64,000 nt of DNA from Turbatrix aceti. Lineage: Eukaryota > Nematoda > Chromadorea > Rhabditida > Panagrolaimidae. A program made the position numbers and the translations under genes. Shown here piece by piece: positions 10,922 through 23,712 of this stretch. Under the pieces are notes generated by a model. The model saw only the letters and a list, made by a program, of their open reading frames with translations, was not told the DNA's origin and searched no databases. Every line of letters starts with the position of its first letter. Position 1 is the stretch's first letter. The stretch is taken from contig OZ017766.1 in NCBI GenBank assembly GCA_963969345.1, forward strand, positions 11,036,001 through 11,100,000, in the 5' to 3' direction.

Positions 10922-13900
10922 GCATGGATATTTTTAGCTTATGTTAGACTGACATGAATGCAATAACATGGGTATTTGTGTTTTTGTAGACTACTACAGC
11001 GTAGTGTGGACGTTTTGATATTTTTGAGATCTACATACATATTTTTTTTGTTTTCGAAGCCTCAAAAATTTTTACTCTCCCTATTAGCTGCTAATTTTTA
11101 TTTTTTCACTGTTTCAACGCAACAGTTTTTGGTTTTTGTATCAGTGGATGTTTTTTGTTATCAAATTTGCACACGGGTGTAAGCAACATCCAGCACAGGT
11201 AAATGTGATATATGCATACATAAATATTTATTTGTGCAGAAATCTGCGGGTTCATTGCTCTTTTTTTCTTCAGATCAGCATTTTTGGGATGAGTTAGGAT
11301 TTTCAATTGGGCTCAACTGGGGAAGATCCCGGTTGAGCCCAATTGAGACCGAAAGAACAATAATATTGAAAAAGCGCGCCAAAAACCACGAACACCGTCG
11401 CTTTATGTGCGCACAATACTTTTACATGAACGCATGCTCGCATGCGTATGTACAGTGTACATATGTCGTAGATGTATAGACAAGTTTAGCCAAACAAGTA
11501 GGTTCAATGAAAAAAGCGCGCAAATGCACATGCCGTTGTTCTATGTGCATCTTATTGCAAACTTGTGCATCGAGGTGCCAAATGCAGAGAATTTTTTGCA
11601 AAAAATTGATGTTATAAGTTTCGTTTATTGTATGTATACGCACAACTTGATTTTCAACCAGCTTTTGAACATGCAAACCGAAAAAAAGGAGGGGGTACTA
11701 AAATAAATAAATACATAAAAATATGTGTATACCCATCTTTTACGTTTTCCTAAATACTGGACATGCCTGTGTTTTTGTATTTGTGTAACGTTCCCCCTTT
11801 CTTCCCGCCTCGAGGGTATCCATCCCAATTCAATCTGAGCGTACTTTGCTCATATCAGACAGCAACGTGCTTCCTATAAATTTTCCAATGAACCAGTGGT
11901 TTATCAGTTAAACAAATTAGTGATTTGTGATCCATTTTTCACCGGTGCATGCACGCACTTTGCCCTGTCGATTTTGGGGTAAAAGTATATAAGGATGTAT
12001 ATATACTTGGGTGAAAGGTATCTTAAGTTTAGATATACGATAGTATGATACTTAGGATCACTTCACTGTGTCCAGATTTTTTTATCTTTAAAAAACTTCT
12101 GGAACACATGTTTCTAAAGTTCTTCAAAAACACAATACATTATTTTTTTTTGTGTTTTTCACTTAAAATTTATGAATGTGTTTTTTAATGTAAACCAATT
12201 TATCATTAAAATACATGATAACATTAAAAAAACAAGTGTGACGTTCGTCCGTTGTTTATATCCCGTACATATCCGGTTTAAGTTAAATATCCTAAAACTT
12301 GAAGATTAACATCAATTGATATTTGTATTAAAAACTACAACACAGAAGAGTCAAAAACTACAACGGAGAATAGACATTTTGATCAAGATAATCATTTTCC
12401 GCTCATTTTCGATGCTTAAGGTTGTCTGAAAACGAGATGGAATTTGGTATGTAGACAATTTTATTGACAACGCAACAAATTTTCTGAAAAAAATTGCGAA
12501 TGATCAAAAAGTGTACCAGCTATAATCCAAAAAACATGAACTTATTTTTTTCAGCTGCGAGCATTATTTCGCAATGATTCAGCATTTCAAAACGTTGAAG
12601 TGGTGAGCCGAAAATTAACACAATGAAAATAAATGGCAACAAAATGTTTTAGCGATCCACAGAACCCGAGGGCATCATAGCCGTCATGTCAGTCACCCAC
12701 TACAACACATCCAAATAGTACAGTATCCTTTATTATTGCTAATTGTTCTAATCCAGGAATTTTTAGCTACAACGAGGATAACGTTGCAGCTATCCTCATG
12801 AGAGGTACTTTCCCCCTGTCAACAAGTCAGGTGTGGTCATGCGTATCCACTAACCAGGAAGGGGACGTTCACGTATCAACAATGAGTCCGAGAATGGCAC
12901 ACCAAAACTATGAACCACACTGCAATCTTCATCCCTACGTTGCGACTTGTACAACAATCCCTAATCCAGTTTCGATATCCATGACTGCACCTGGCGCATT
13001 TGAGAAGGCTCCGCTCAAATGGCGGCCTGCAGTTGCCGAAAAACTACCTGTTGTATCCTGCGTTAGCTCGCTTTTCTTTGCCGAAAGGTGGCAGGTGGTA
13101 GCGATGAGTATTGAGACGTACGCCTATTTTGGGGTCAATCGACAGGCTTACTACTTTCTCAGCGGAGCGGACAATATCCTATCCTTGCTTCAGGTAAGAT
13201 TTGATATTTATCTTTGTCGGGGATTCCTCTCAAATTATTGACGTTCTGCTCCGAATGCTTAGCGTTCTTTTCTGAAAGTTTGGCATTCTGTTCTGAATGT
13301 TTCGCATTTCGTCCTTAACGTTTGGCGTTCTGTTCCGAATGCTAGGCGTTCTGTTTCGAACGTTTGGCGTTCCGTCCTGAATGCCTGGCGTTCTGTCTCA
13401 AACGCTTGGTCTTTTGTTTCGAACGTTTGGCGTTCCGTCCTGAATGCTTGGCGTTCTGTCCCAAACGCTTCGTCTTTTGTTTCGAACGTTTGGCGTTCTG
13501 TTCTGAGTTTCCAACAATCTCACTTTGCCAAAAACAAAGTCCCCGTCCTTTTCAGGCCTACAATAACACAAAACCAAAACTCATAGACCTCCACTACTGG
13601 TCATTTCCCCAGCTCAGCGAAATCAATGCCAAACGTCACCTGGCACTCCGCGATCTGTCAGGCACCCTCAACGACTGCTACTTCAATTACCGCGAAGCAG
13701 CGGACTTTATCATTGTTCACGACGTGGATGACATTGTGCTCATCCAAGGTGGCAAAGACTACTGGTCCGAGTTTAGTCAGATCTGGAGATTTTTGCCTCA
13801 CACCGCCTACGCTCATTACGAGTCGTATCCTGTAGACATCCGTGCTGCAACCAGTTATAGAAAGTTTTCGCTAAAAGACACCATGAAATCAGCGATTATC

Positions 13901-14787
13901 AGCGAATTTGTCCCAGGCAAAGGGAAAAGTAGTTATGGAAAATCGGTTTACAATACAAGTTTGGTAGAGAGCATCGACATTCACTGGCCTCATTTCTACA
14001 GTAGGAATCTTACGATATACCGAGTTCCACTGCAATACGGATTTCTATTTCACGCGAGAAATTGGCATTTTGGTAGCAATAATGAGAGTTTTGATGAAAG
14101 CGTTGTGGGTTTCATTCAAACTTTTGTCCAAATTTTATAAAAAAAATAATTGTTTACAATTACAGATTCAAAATGCCAACTCCCAGTATCCGAACCTCAC
14201 ATCACTTTTTGGCAACCATCGTCATCTCGAAAACATTGATCGGAACTTCAGAAACCGTAACTTCACTAATGTGAATCTGGCATCGCTGGTATCGACGACC
14301 AATTACTACACCGTAATGGATAAATGCATTATGAATTACCGTGGATTCGATCAAAGTTTCAAGGAGAATATTAACAGTTGTCGAACCTTTTACAACTGTG
14401 AAGTGCCTGAAATTTCCGGATTCAAATGCGCTATGACAGAACAACAATTCACCGGTACACAAATCAGTCCTAATTTTAAGGTTTATGTACCGGAATCGGA
14501 AATTCAAGTGTTTGTAAACGAAAATGGTTGTCAGGTATAAATATAAATAAATTGGAATTTTGTATTGAAACTAGTGAAAAACTAGACAGAAATCGAGTGA
14601 AATAAGTATACAAAAATGAAAAAAAAAAGAAAATTTTTTTTCACAAATCGTGGAATGATTATAATCTCTTTAATTTTTGTGATAAGTAATTAAGCACGTG
14701 TGAAAGTAATAAATGTAAATGTAAATGTAAATGTAAATCTGAATCCCTAAACTTGCTTTAAGATCGAGATTTTCTTTCATTTTTGAT
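10922..14787. repeat. Direct repeat of 1-3866
   Basis: Base for base this segment repeats the window start with an offset of 10921. It covers the foldback right arm and the truncated GT92 gene. One substitution is visible (T at 3433 against A at 14354). Identity stops abruptly at about 14787. So a unit of at least 3.87 kb exists in tandem, with the left part of the foldback element between the copies. Confidence 0.9.
12555..14540 (+). pseudogene. GT92 glycosyltransferase, 5'-truncated copy B
   Basis: Exons lie at 12555-12602, 12653-12717, 12767-13193, 13556-14104 and 14166-14540, identical in plan to copy A. It keeps the GT92 domain with HDVDD and the cysteine-rich end, but the exons for the start codon and membrane anchor are absent. 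The homology to the complete copy C ends at 12260, at the edge of the foldback element. The complete copy shows that this edge falls within the intron before the first retained exon. Residue His in copies A and C is Gln here (GFDQSF). It lies upstream of GT92-2 in the same orientation, so the two were neighbouring family members before the break. Confidence 0.75.
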
Positions 14788-15311
14788 CGTAGACACATTT
14801 TCATTTTTGGTTTCTTAAAAAAAATAATGTCAAAATCAAAATTTAATGAAAAAAGTGCGTTGCCCCGCCCGTGGAGTACCGGCTTGATCCAGGAAACCGG
14901 CTACGTTGACTCGAAAGATTGACTGCGATAAAGATTAACATCTTACTTTACGACAACGTCGCAGTGCCCTCAGTTTTTGAGCAAGAGAGCACGAGATTCG
15001 TATCTCATGCGACGGAGTCTATTGCCGTATTTCAGGATTCATACCGACATATGAAATAGTCGATAGTACGTGAATAACGTGGCGGAGTTCATTTTAATTT
15101 TTTACGATTTTGTATGACTACTCTGATTATTATAAAACTTTTATTATTAGATTCAGAGTTTTTAGGTGCTATTATCGTTCATTATCGTTCTCTGAATTGT
15201 GTTACCCTGTAAAATTGTTCGCACAGAGCTGTTATTTTAGTCATTTTCTCGAAACAAAGCCTACTTTTGTTCCAAATAATAAAAAAACCTTCTTCATGAC
15301 CAAATTGCAGA
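14541..15311. other. Intergenic region upstream of GT92-2
   Basis: AT-rich sequence with an AAATGT tandem repeat (about 14711-14738) and a more GC-balanced block at 14855-15090 that may hold promoter elements of GT92-2. I see no gene, tRNA or spliced-leader gene here. The bases AAATTGCAG just before the ATG at 15312 are a plausible trans-splice acceptor. Confidence 0.5.
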
Positions 15312-17159
15312 ATGGATCGCATAAAACCTCTTATTGAACAATTTTACACGATGATGCCTTCCAGAAAGGTAAAAAAGTACCTCATAATTGCCGTCATGAT
15401 TGCAACTTCTTTTTTGATTTGTTATCCAGTAAGTTATTTATAACAGTAAGATTAAAAAAACGATAATGTTTTTGTCGTATGTATATTATAATTTTTTTTT
15501 CAGTCCGTAACATTTCTTTACCGAGATTCCCCAGTCCAACATGAAACCGAGGTGAGAAACCAAGAATTATAAGAAAACACCAAAAAAAATTTATGTGTAA
15601 CTTTTAGGCCAAGAGAGATGATTTTCACCATGAACTTATTATCATCTCCACCACGTATTACAACGAATCATCATAGTACGTTGCATAATTACAAACATAC
15701 AAAAAATAAAAACTTAATTATCGACAAAAAAAACAACTGTTTCCAATTTTTTTTTTAAATAAACATTTTCAGCTACCCGGATAACACCGCAGTCGTCCTT
15801 CTAAACACCCGCACCTTTTTACCGCCAAACGTAACCTGGAAATGTTACTCCAAGAATGACACCGGAGCAAGTCAGGAAGAAATCGTCTCACCTGTTCACG
15901 CATTTAAAATTATGGGAGACTGTCAAATGCAAACTTACCTGGTTAACTGCAGCACGGTTTCGAATTCTACCTTTGTCGCTTTGATGCCACCGGATGTCAA
16001 ACCCATCATAGATGGAAGAAACCCCAATTACATCAATCTCCATCCACCTGAATCTTCTGCGCCGCAACACGTGCCTTCAATGGTGTCATTTCCAATGCGA
16101 ACACCCATCCGGGAACAGTATCCTGTCGTTTCCTGTCTTTCACCTTTGTTTTTAAACGAAAGATGGCAGCTCAACGCTCTGAGCATTGAATTGCTATCAC
16201 ATTTCGGAGTTTCCAAACAGGTGTACTACGTCATGAGTATCCTTCAAAATGGATTCAAATTGCTCAAGGAATACGAAAATCTTGGTCTCATCGATATTCG
16301 TCCGTGGATAGTGCCTAACGTTGTCTTTAAAAATGGAAACATTCCTCTGAGGACAAATGTCGAATACCGTAACCAGGCAGCAGCGCACCAGGATTGCTAT
16401 CTGCTTTACCGTGAATCAGCGCAATTTATAATAACCCACGATCCGGATGATATCCTTTTTCCAACTGTGAAAACTAATTTATACTCGGAATTTGTTTACC
16501 AAGCTCAACAATATCCCGAAGCATCGTCATTTGTTTACAAACGCCTTCCAGCTCAGATGTCATCTTCCAAACCAATTTCAGTGGCCGATTTTAAAACCAA
16601 AGTCCCCCAATTACTGAACAATATCCAACTTTTATCCAACGAAACCGCAGAAAAATTCGACAAAAGCGTTCACCTGACTTCGCGTGTCGAATCCACGTGG
16701 ATTCATTTTGCTTTCCTTCACCGACCAAATTACCCCACCCAAAACATATCAGATGGTTACTTCGTGCACGTGAGAGACTGGGAACCAACCGGTAAAGACA
16801 GCTTTTCTGCTTTCAAGGAAAAAAAATTGGCTACAAAAAAACTATCAAAAGTTATTAAAAATAGATTTTCAACTTTTTCAAAATCTGGATTGTTGTCGAT
16901 GCTGAAACCTATGACGGCGTATTATTACGATACAATTGATTCCTGCTACACTTATTTGAAAAAATCCAGACCGCAGAGATGGATTTGTCCTACGCATTAC
17001 AGATGCCAGATTCCTAAAATTGACAACGTTGTTTGCGTTCAGGCTGTTGATCCTTTGCCACTTGAGGAACAAGTCGTTGATCCGACGAGAATGACTTTGT
17101 ACATGTCGAGAAGTGATCCCGTGTTCCAGACTAGTTATCAAGGATGTTCGGTTGATTAA
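15312..17159 (+). CDS. GT92 (DUF23) glycosyltransferase 2, complete
   Basis: Four exons, 15312-15428, 15504-15551, 15608-15675 and 15773-17159, give 539 residues. A short basic cytoplasmic tail is followed by one membrane anchor (YLIIAVMIATSFLICYP, about residues 23-39), so it is a predicted type II Golgi protein. Then come the stem, the STTYYNESSYYPDN motif that opens the family domain, and the core with HDPDD at about 300-304 (the DxD-like metal site). The end is cysteine-rich (PTHYRCQIP). Family members transfer a sugar, in known cases galactose, to secreted glycans; the substrate here is not known. Unlike GT92-1 and GT92-3 it has no intron in the large last exon. It is tail to tail with GT92-3. 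The right arm holds a second copy with a gap. GT92-4 near the window end is its closest paralogue. Confidence 0.88.
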
Positions 17160-17771
17160 TTTGCTTTTTTTGATGATTCTACGATGTTTTTATATAAATT
17201 TGGCTATGCCGAGGTTTGGAAAAGTAATGCAAAGAAAAATGATTATCACAATATTCATAATTTTTATTTGATCCAAGATTTGAAAAAATAAATATTATAT
17301 TTGAAAAATCGTTAAAAAATATTTTTTTATTATGAAACCGTAAAAATTGTTTGAAAATCATAAACCCGATTCGAATAATAAATACAAACGTTTTTGGTAA
17401 AAAAAATTTGGAATGTTTTTTTATTGATTTTAGACATTTTTTAAATGTATTTTTTTCAAAACAGATTTAAATTTTTTTCGATCATTCAGCATTTTTTTAA
17501 ATGTAAATATTCTTTCAAAAAACATATTTTTGAATTTTTTTTATTTTTTTTTGTTTTTATAACATCCGAACAAACCTGACATAACCCAACTCCACAATTC
17601 TGTCATCTTTCAATTAAAAATTTACAGTTTATAATTTTGTTTTGTTTTTGTACAATTATTTTCTAAAAAAAGTGTACAACAATTTTCTGAAAAAAAAATT
17701 TTTGTACAATAATTTTCATTTTTATTAACAAATTTATTAAACTATTCCAAAAAACAACTGTTCATCTCAAA
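17160..17771. other. Shared 3' flank of convergent GT92-2 and GT92-3
   Basis: Very AT-rich, with several AATAAA-type signals on both strands (for example near 17287 on plus). No gene is seen. Mirrored at 47121-47732. Confidence 0.6.
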
Positions 17772-20003
17772 TCAAACTCTACACCCATCAAAATTGATAA
17801 CAGTGGATACCGAACTTGAAGGAACGTATACAAAATACTGGTTATCAACGTTGTACTTGAGATAAGCTTGTCTCGTATCTGCGCATCTCACTCCAGTCAT
17901 TCGGGGTATCGGACACGCGTAGTGAGTTCGACATCCATAAACCGGATATTCCGGACCTCCAATTTTCTTGACACACGTGTCAATAATTCTGTAATAATGA
18001 TTCGTAGATGTCAAGTTTGGTAAAACTTTTTTGAATTCGAGTAATCTTGTTAGAAAATTTTTGGAGATGATTTGGATATCTTCTTCGGTGGCGAGGGTCG
18101 TAATGTTCAAAAAATTTGGAAGAACTCGCTTCACGTCGGTTTTATCGCTCTCAATCGTCCAATTTCGAGCGTGTAGAAGAATTCCATCGTCGACGTTCAA
18201 AAAATGTGGAGTATAATGCGCTTCGTCGAAAAAATACGCCCAATGAAGCCAAACAGTTTCGACGAGCGAAGTATTGTAAACGCATTTTCCGTGCGATGGC
18301 TGATCTTTGATCGAAATTGATTGAAGGGTTTTTTCGAGTGAAAAATTGTTTAGCGTTTGTTTGGTCTCAATTAGGGTATTGTAGCTTGGAAAGTTGAAAT
18401 AAGATGTCTCGGGACGAATTCGCCAAAGATGGGCAAATTCGGAGAAAAATGATGGACGATGTCGCGGGATAATGATGTCATCGACGTCGTGAACGATTAT
18501 AAAATCCGCAGCTTCGCGGTATTTTACGTAGCAATCATTGAGGGCACCTGCTTGATCACGGGTTGATAGCGAGAGTTTTGCGTTGATTTCGTCGAGATCG
18601 GGAATTGCCCAGTAGTGAAGATCGATCAGGCGGGTTTTTTCGTAGGCCTAGAAATTTTTGTTCATAGGTGTTCGCAAACAAAAAACCCTATGTTTTGACC
18701 TTATAAAAGTGTTTGCAAGTAAATTTGTAACCAAAAAAATTTGTTCGCTTTAAAATTTGAAGTGTTCGTATTTGTTACAAAACAAAAAAATCTTTGTAAT
18801 AAATACAAAAGTGTTTTTCACTGTTTGCAAACAACAATCCCGTGTTTGTGGTCAAAAAAAGGTGTTCGTCACTGTTTGCGAACAGAAAACCTTTGTTCGC
18901 GTACAAAAAAAGTGTTCGTCACTGTTCGCAAACAAAAAATCGTCGTTCGTCCTTAAATGAAAAATATTCGCCGGCGTTCGTTGATTTTTGCGAACAAGAA
19001 AACTTTTGTTCGTCTTTTCCCCAACCCAACACAAACCTTCAATAAATCCAAAATGCTCTCCATGCCGCTCAAAAAGTAGTAAGCCTGTCGATTGACCCCA
19101 AAATGTGCGTACGACTCGATGCTGAGAATGACAACCTGCCAGCGTTCGGCCATAAAAAGCGATGACACACATGAGACGACAGGTAACCTTTCCTGAACTG
19201 CAGAACGAATAGGCAGGGGCACTCTGTTGTCTTCAGAAGTCCGAGAGAGCATCAGTGAAAACGACGTTGGATTTTCGACTGTTCTGCAGGTTGCAATAAA
19301 AACATGCAAACTGCAAGTCTGTACAGCCCGAAAAGCACTGCGAGGCGCTGTTTTTGTCACCAGACGATTTGTCGAATTTTTAGAAACACAAAACCAACGC
19401 TGACCAAGTCGGAGTTGTTGGCGGGCTTTGAAGAGGATAGCAGCAGTGTGGCTTTGGTAGCTAAGTAAAGGTAAAAAATACGGATCGATGACAAAAGGGT
19501 AAACTTACAATTTCGAATGATTGAAATATGTCACCGAAGAAATGGCAATACTCTCGACGGTTTTTTCACGTTGAATTGTGTGCTGAAAAAAAATGTACTT
19601 TACAAATGAAAAATGAAGCAAAACATTGCAATTTGATAATCAAAAAATGCACCAAAAGAAAACTTTCGTTCCGAAAGCCATAAAAATTCAAAAAAATAGT
19701 TGTATCTAAATTTTCGCTTCAAAAACCATAAAACAAATTTGGAGTTAATTTTTTTCGCTTTGAAAATCGCAAAAACAAAAAATTACGAAAAAAACTTTCG
19801 TTTCAAGAAATTCAAAAACTAAATTTTTGTTTCGAGATGCGATTTGTATAAAATTTAAAAACCAGCCAAAAAAAAACTTTTCGTTCCGAAAATTCCTTTT
19901 TTGATAAACTCACATATTCTCCGATAATTCCAACATAGATAATGATCACGCAAATAACGTAAAACCAAGTCTGCTGGTAGCGTGGTCTCAGGGCCCACCG
20001 CAT
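17772..20003 (-). CDS. GT92 (DUF23) glycosyltransferase 3, complete
   Basis: On the minus strand the exons are 19914-20003, 19509-19582, 19037-19460 and 17772-18647, giving 487 residues. Exon 1 encodes a short basic tail and membrane anchor (FYVICVIIIYVGIIGEY). Exon 2 ends in SSVTYFNHSKF, matching the family start motif. Exon 3 holds LPVVSCVSSLFMAERWQVV, and exon 4 holds DCYVKYREAADFIIVHDVDD (metal site at about 249-253) and a cysteine-rich C-terminus. The intron between exons 3 and 4 sits at the same place as in GT92-1, so these two are closer to each other in structure than to GT92-2. The last exon has no ATG near its start, so a naive reading would call only its last 142 residues. An identical copy lies at 44889-47120. 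Predicted Golgi glycosyltransferase; substrate unknown. Confidence 0.87.
18700..18960 (-). repeat. Degenerate repeats in GT92-3 intron
   Basis: The intron 18648-19036 contains about seven imperfect units built on GTTCGTCACTGTTTGCGAAC or GTTTGCAAAC, with short inverted pairs of TTCGCAAAC. The corresponding intron of GT92-1 holds an unrelated 21-base repeat, so the same intron position has gained different repeats in two paralogues. Confidence 0.6.
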
Positions 20004-20839
20004 GGTTAGCTTGATGTTCGCCAGTTTTTAACCCTAACAATGAGTGACCAAACACTCACTCAGATATCCAATGAATGCCACGTAAAAAATAAATACAAAT
20101 CAGATGAAACAAACACAAAAACAAGCTTTTACTCGTGGAATATGAACAATTTTGCACAATCTTGATCTTGTGCTTCACTGAATTCAGGAATTGTGATTTT
20201 AAAAATGAAATTTACCAGTACCGGTATTCGGTATTGATAGAAAAACCGGATTAAAAGACATGAGATCTCTACTTGCGTTGTTTCGAAAAGAGGTTGAATT
20301 TTTGTGATACGCATCTCAACGATGATTATGTATTTCTGCATTGACTGAGTGACGTCGAATACTCGCGAGGAAAGGCGGCAAAGTGTATGAAAGCTTTTTT
20401 TTGTGTTTAAAAAATCCCATTTAACAGAAAAAATACACATTAACCTTCAAAAACAAATGTAGAGTTCGACGGTTACGTTTACAAAAATTACGTTCATTTT
20501 TATGAGTAAATTTTTTTTTGTCATTTTTGTTTATTTTTACCCCAAAAATCACAACGGTTCCATAACGAAAAAAAGGTATTTTTCGTTGTGAGGGAATAAT
20601 GTTTCGTATTTTCGTTGCAGGAGTATCAAAAAGCTGGAAACGTGCGTTTTTTGGGTTCCCGAAAATATTTTTTTCGTTGCGGGACCATTGTGCACGCATT
20701 TTCGTCGTCAGAGCACTCAAAATCACAATGCGTGCGCACTTTCGGTTTTTTTTCCCCATGAAGCCATATTCCTTTTATAAACTTCACACAAAACCTAATA
20801 AACAAAAACAACAAAAAAATCACCAGAAAACCCTCAATT
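20004..20839. other. Intergenic between GT92-3 start and MPP-beta end
   Basis: Both neighbours are on the minus strand. The part near 20004 should hold the promoter of GT92-3. I see AT-rich sequence and no further gene. A rearrangement junction of the right arm maps to 20600 here. Confidence 0.5.
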
Positions 20840-23712
20840 TCAGAGAGTAAGCTTGGACTTGAGTTCGGCGAGTGAAGGCCATCCTTCTGTGTTTCCGATA
20901 ACGGTCGTGGCAATCGGTTTCTTGATAAAATAATCCCGACAAATTCGACGAACAGTCTCGACGTCGACAGCAGCAACACGGGCAGCAAATTCAGCGAGAG
21001 GAACGCGTCTATCGTATCTCAGAAATTGGTTTCCAATATCCTCACAGATCGCCGTTGATCCATCGAGCATGAGCAGGGAGTTGGTGAAGAGGGTACGCTT
21101 TGCCCGTTCGAGATCAACGGGATCAACGTCGTGGCAGAGTTCGACGAGTTCTTCGCAGACAGCGTCGGCGAGGTGACGAACGCCGTGGGGATCGGCGGTG
21201 AAGTAGACACCGGTGAGGCCGGTATCGATGTAGGACGTCGTGAAGGAGAGATACGATTGCACGCCGCTGTCTTGGTCGATGCGACGGGTCAGGCGGGAGG
21301 GCATGAGCATGCCGACGCCTTGGGTACGGTCAAATTGGCCCATCAACTGAAAATTCAGAGTTTGAAGATTTCGTAACAAAAATTTTGTTTTTAAATTTAA
21401 AAAATTCTCGGATGCGCACGCTGTCAAATTTTGATTATCCCGCATTGAAAAAAATTCACACATTGCTCTCAAAACGAATTTTGTTAAAAACACATTTTTT
21501 TCACAAAAAAATACATTAAAAATTGCACAACAAAATTTTTTTCCAGAACTGTAAATTTTTTCGGGTCTCGAAACAAAAACGCAGTTTTTTTACAACCCGA
21601 AAAAAAATAGTGAATATTTTATTTCTAAAATTTTTATCATCGCACAAAATTAAAAAAAAATATTTACAAAAAAATGTACTCATTTGAAAAAATTTACAAA
21701 ATTGAAAAAAATTTCAGAAAATTTTTAATAGTGCCGAAACGAAAACGCGTTTTTTTGCGAAAAAAAAGATCGTTTTGAAAACAGAGTAGAAGGTTTCAAA
21801 AATTTTTGATGGTCCCGCAACAAAAAAACGAACGTAACAATTTTTTTCGCTTTAGGAATTCAAAGTGCGCACGTGGTTCTCCCGCAACGAAAAGCGTCGT
21901 TTTTTGCGTCGAGAGCTAGCATTGCGCACGCTACACTGATAACGGTCTCACCGCGATGAAAAAAAAAACTAACCGTATTGACGACCTGCATAGCAATGCT
22001 ATCATGATGAGTCCAGGTAGGTCCTTCAAAAGCGATGCATCCATAGACCAAATTCATTTCCTTGTGATCCATAATCGTCTGACATTCGTTAAACTTTCCC
22101 TTCTCAAATTTGAGTGTTGAAGCGTCTCCCGCATCGACGATGCCAAAATACTTCTCAGCAAGGGTAACGACATTGTCATGATCGACGCCCCCGGTAGCCA
22201 CCAAAACCATCCTGGGACCCTTGTAATATTTTTTGACGTATTTGAGCAGATCATCACGGGTAATACTTTGGATATTTTTAATTGGCCCGAGAATGGTCAT
22301 TGACAGTGGGGTTCCGTGAAATGCGCCTTCGTGGAGGACGTCAAAGACGACTTCCTGTTGTTGCATCCGGGCAACTTCTTCGGCTTCACGGATGATAACG
22401 CCTCGCTCACGACTCATCTCTTCGGCACCGTAGACGGAGTGGAGGAGGATGTCGGAGAGCATCTCGATGGCACGCTCGATGTCAGACGCAAAGCACTTGG
22501 CGTAGTAGACAGTCGACTCGCGCGAGGTGTACGCGTTCAGGTGAGCACCGATGTTCTCGACTTCGAGTTCCAGACCGTATTGGGACCGCTTCTTTGTTCC
22601 CTGAATTTTTGATTTTTTGGTAAAAACAATTTTTTTATGAGCGAATAATAAAAAAAAATACAAAAATTGATAAAGGTAGAAAAACAAAAAAAATGTGGCA
22701 AAAATTAATTTTAGCTATTTTTTAGGCCGCATTGAAGTTACTGTAAACAAGAAAAATTTGCCATATAAACGAACGCATTTTTTACGTTATCAATGGAAAA
22801 AAATATAAAAGCAAAAAAAAATTACGTTATCGAATAACAAAAGTCAGAAAAACAAAAAAACAAAAAAAATTAAAAATTAAATTCCGACTTATTTTCGACA
22901 TTTTTTGCAGTAAATTTAGTTACCAGAAAAAAAAACAAAAAATTGTGATCTAAAAATAAACGTAAAAGTCTCACAATTTTTTAGCACAAAAATACATATA
23001 ACTATTTTTTTAACACAATGAAAAATTAACGGAAATTTGTAAACGAAAACAGAAAAAAATTTGAATTTAAAATGAAAGTAAACATAAAATTCTGCATTTT
23101 TTTTATTTTTTAGGTCGGTTTGAAGTTACCGTAAAAAAGTAACAAAAATGAGAAAACGATAAAAAAAAATTTGCATAAAAATGAACGTAAACACCAAATT
23201 CAGACCTATATTTTACATTTTTCGGTTGTTTTTGCAAAACAGCAATTTTACGGTCGTTTTTGATGTTTTTTCGTTTTTGGATGAATAAATCTCATAAAAC
23301 CCTCGAATACCCCATTTTTGGCCAAAATAGTCCCTAAAATACGCATTTTACCTTTTTCGTCCCAAAAATCCCCGTCATCAGCATAAAGTCATTCATTCAA
23401 CAAAAATCACTCATATAAAAAACAAACCTTGAAAGCGAGATGTTCCAAAAAATGTGCCACTCCATTATTCTTCGGTGTCTCAAAACGACTTCCCGCATTG
23501 ATAAAGACACCAACAGTAGCCGTCTTCATACCATTATTCTCAGTAGCAACCCGAAATCCTGAATTAAGGGTTGTGAGTATTGTTTCGGGTTCTGTGATGT
23601 TTGTGGGAATTGCTGAAGCTGCGGCCGCGCTGAGATTCCGACGTGTGATGATGGAACGCGTCGTCGGCCGGATGATGCCGTGTAGGCTTCTGATTGTCTT
23701 CATGGCGCTCAT
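20840..23712 (-). CDS. mppb-1: Mitochondrial processing peptidase beta subunit
   Basis: Exons 23428-23712, 21974-22600 and 20840-21346 join in frame to 472 residues, a normal length for this M16 metallopeptidase. The first 30 or so residues are rich in Arg, Ser and Ala with no acidic residue, a typical matrix presequence. The zinc motif HFLEH is at 87-91, split from GTKKRSQYG by intron 1. The downstream glutamate ligand fits GVIIREAEE. The C-terminal half has the inactive repeat with LLMLDGSTAICEDIGNQ. The enzyme removes presequences from proteins imported into mitochondria, as a heterodimer with the alpha subunit. Introns are unusually long (827 and 627) and full of A and T runs. It is divergent from the J-domain gene, 789 bases apart. 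In the right arm only a scrap of exon 1 survives. Confidence 0.93.

Larger units (their letters stand above)
4656..12259. mobile_element. Complete foldback element with about 1.6 kb inverted arms
   Basis: The termini are inverted: ATAAACAACGGACGAACG at 4656 and its complement ending at 12259. The right arm is about 10641-12259. The left arm is the same sequence reversed but broken up by three insertions (5075-5773, 6156-6890, 7245-9188). The unique centre is about 9635-10640. Without the insertions it would be about 4.2 kb. I find no transposase frame in the arms or the centre, so it is probably non-autonomous. No clear target duplication is visible at the two ends, which have unrelated flanks. 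A second copy supplies 1-1338. Confidence 0.8.
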
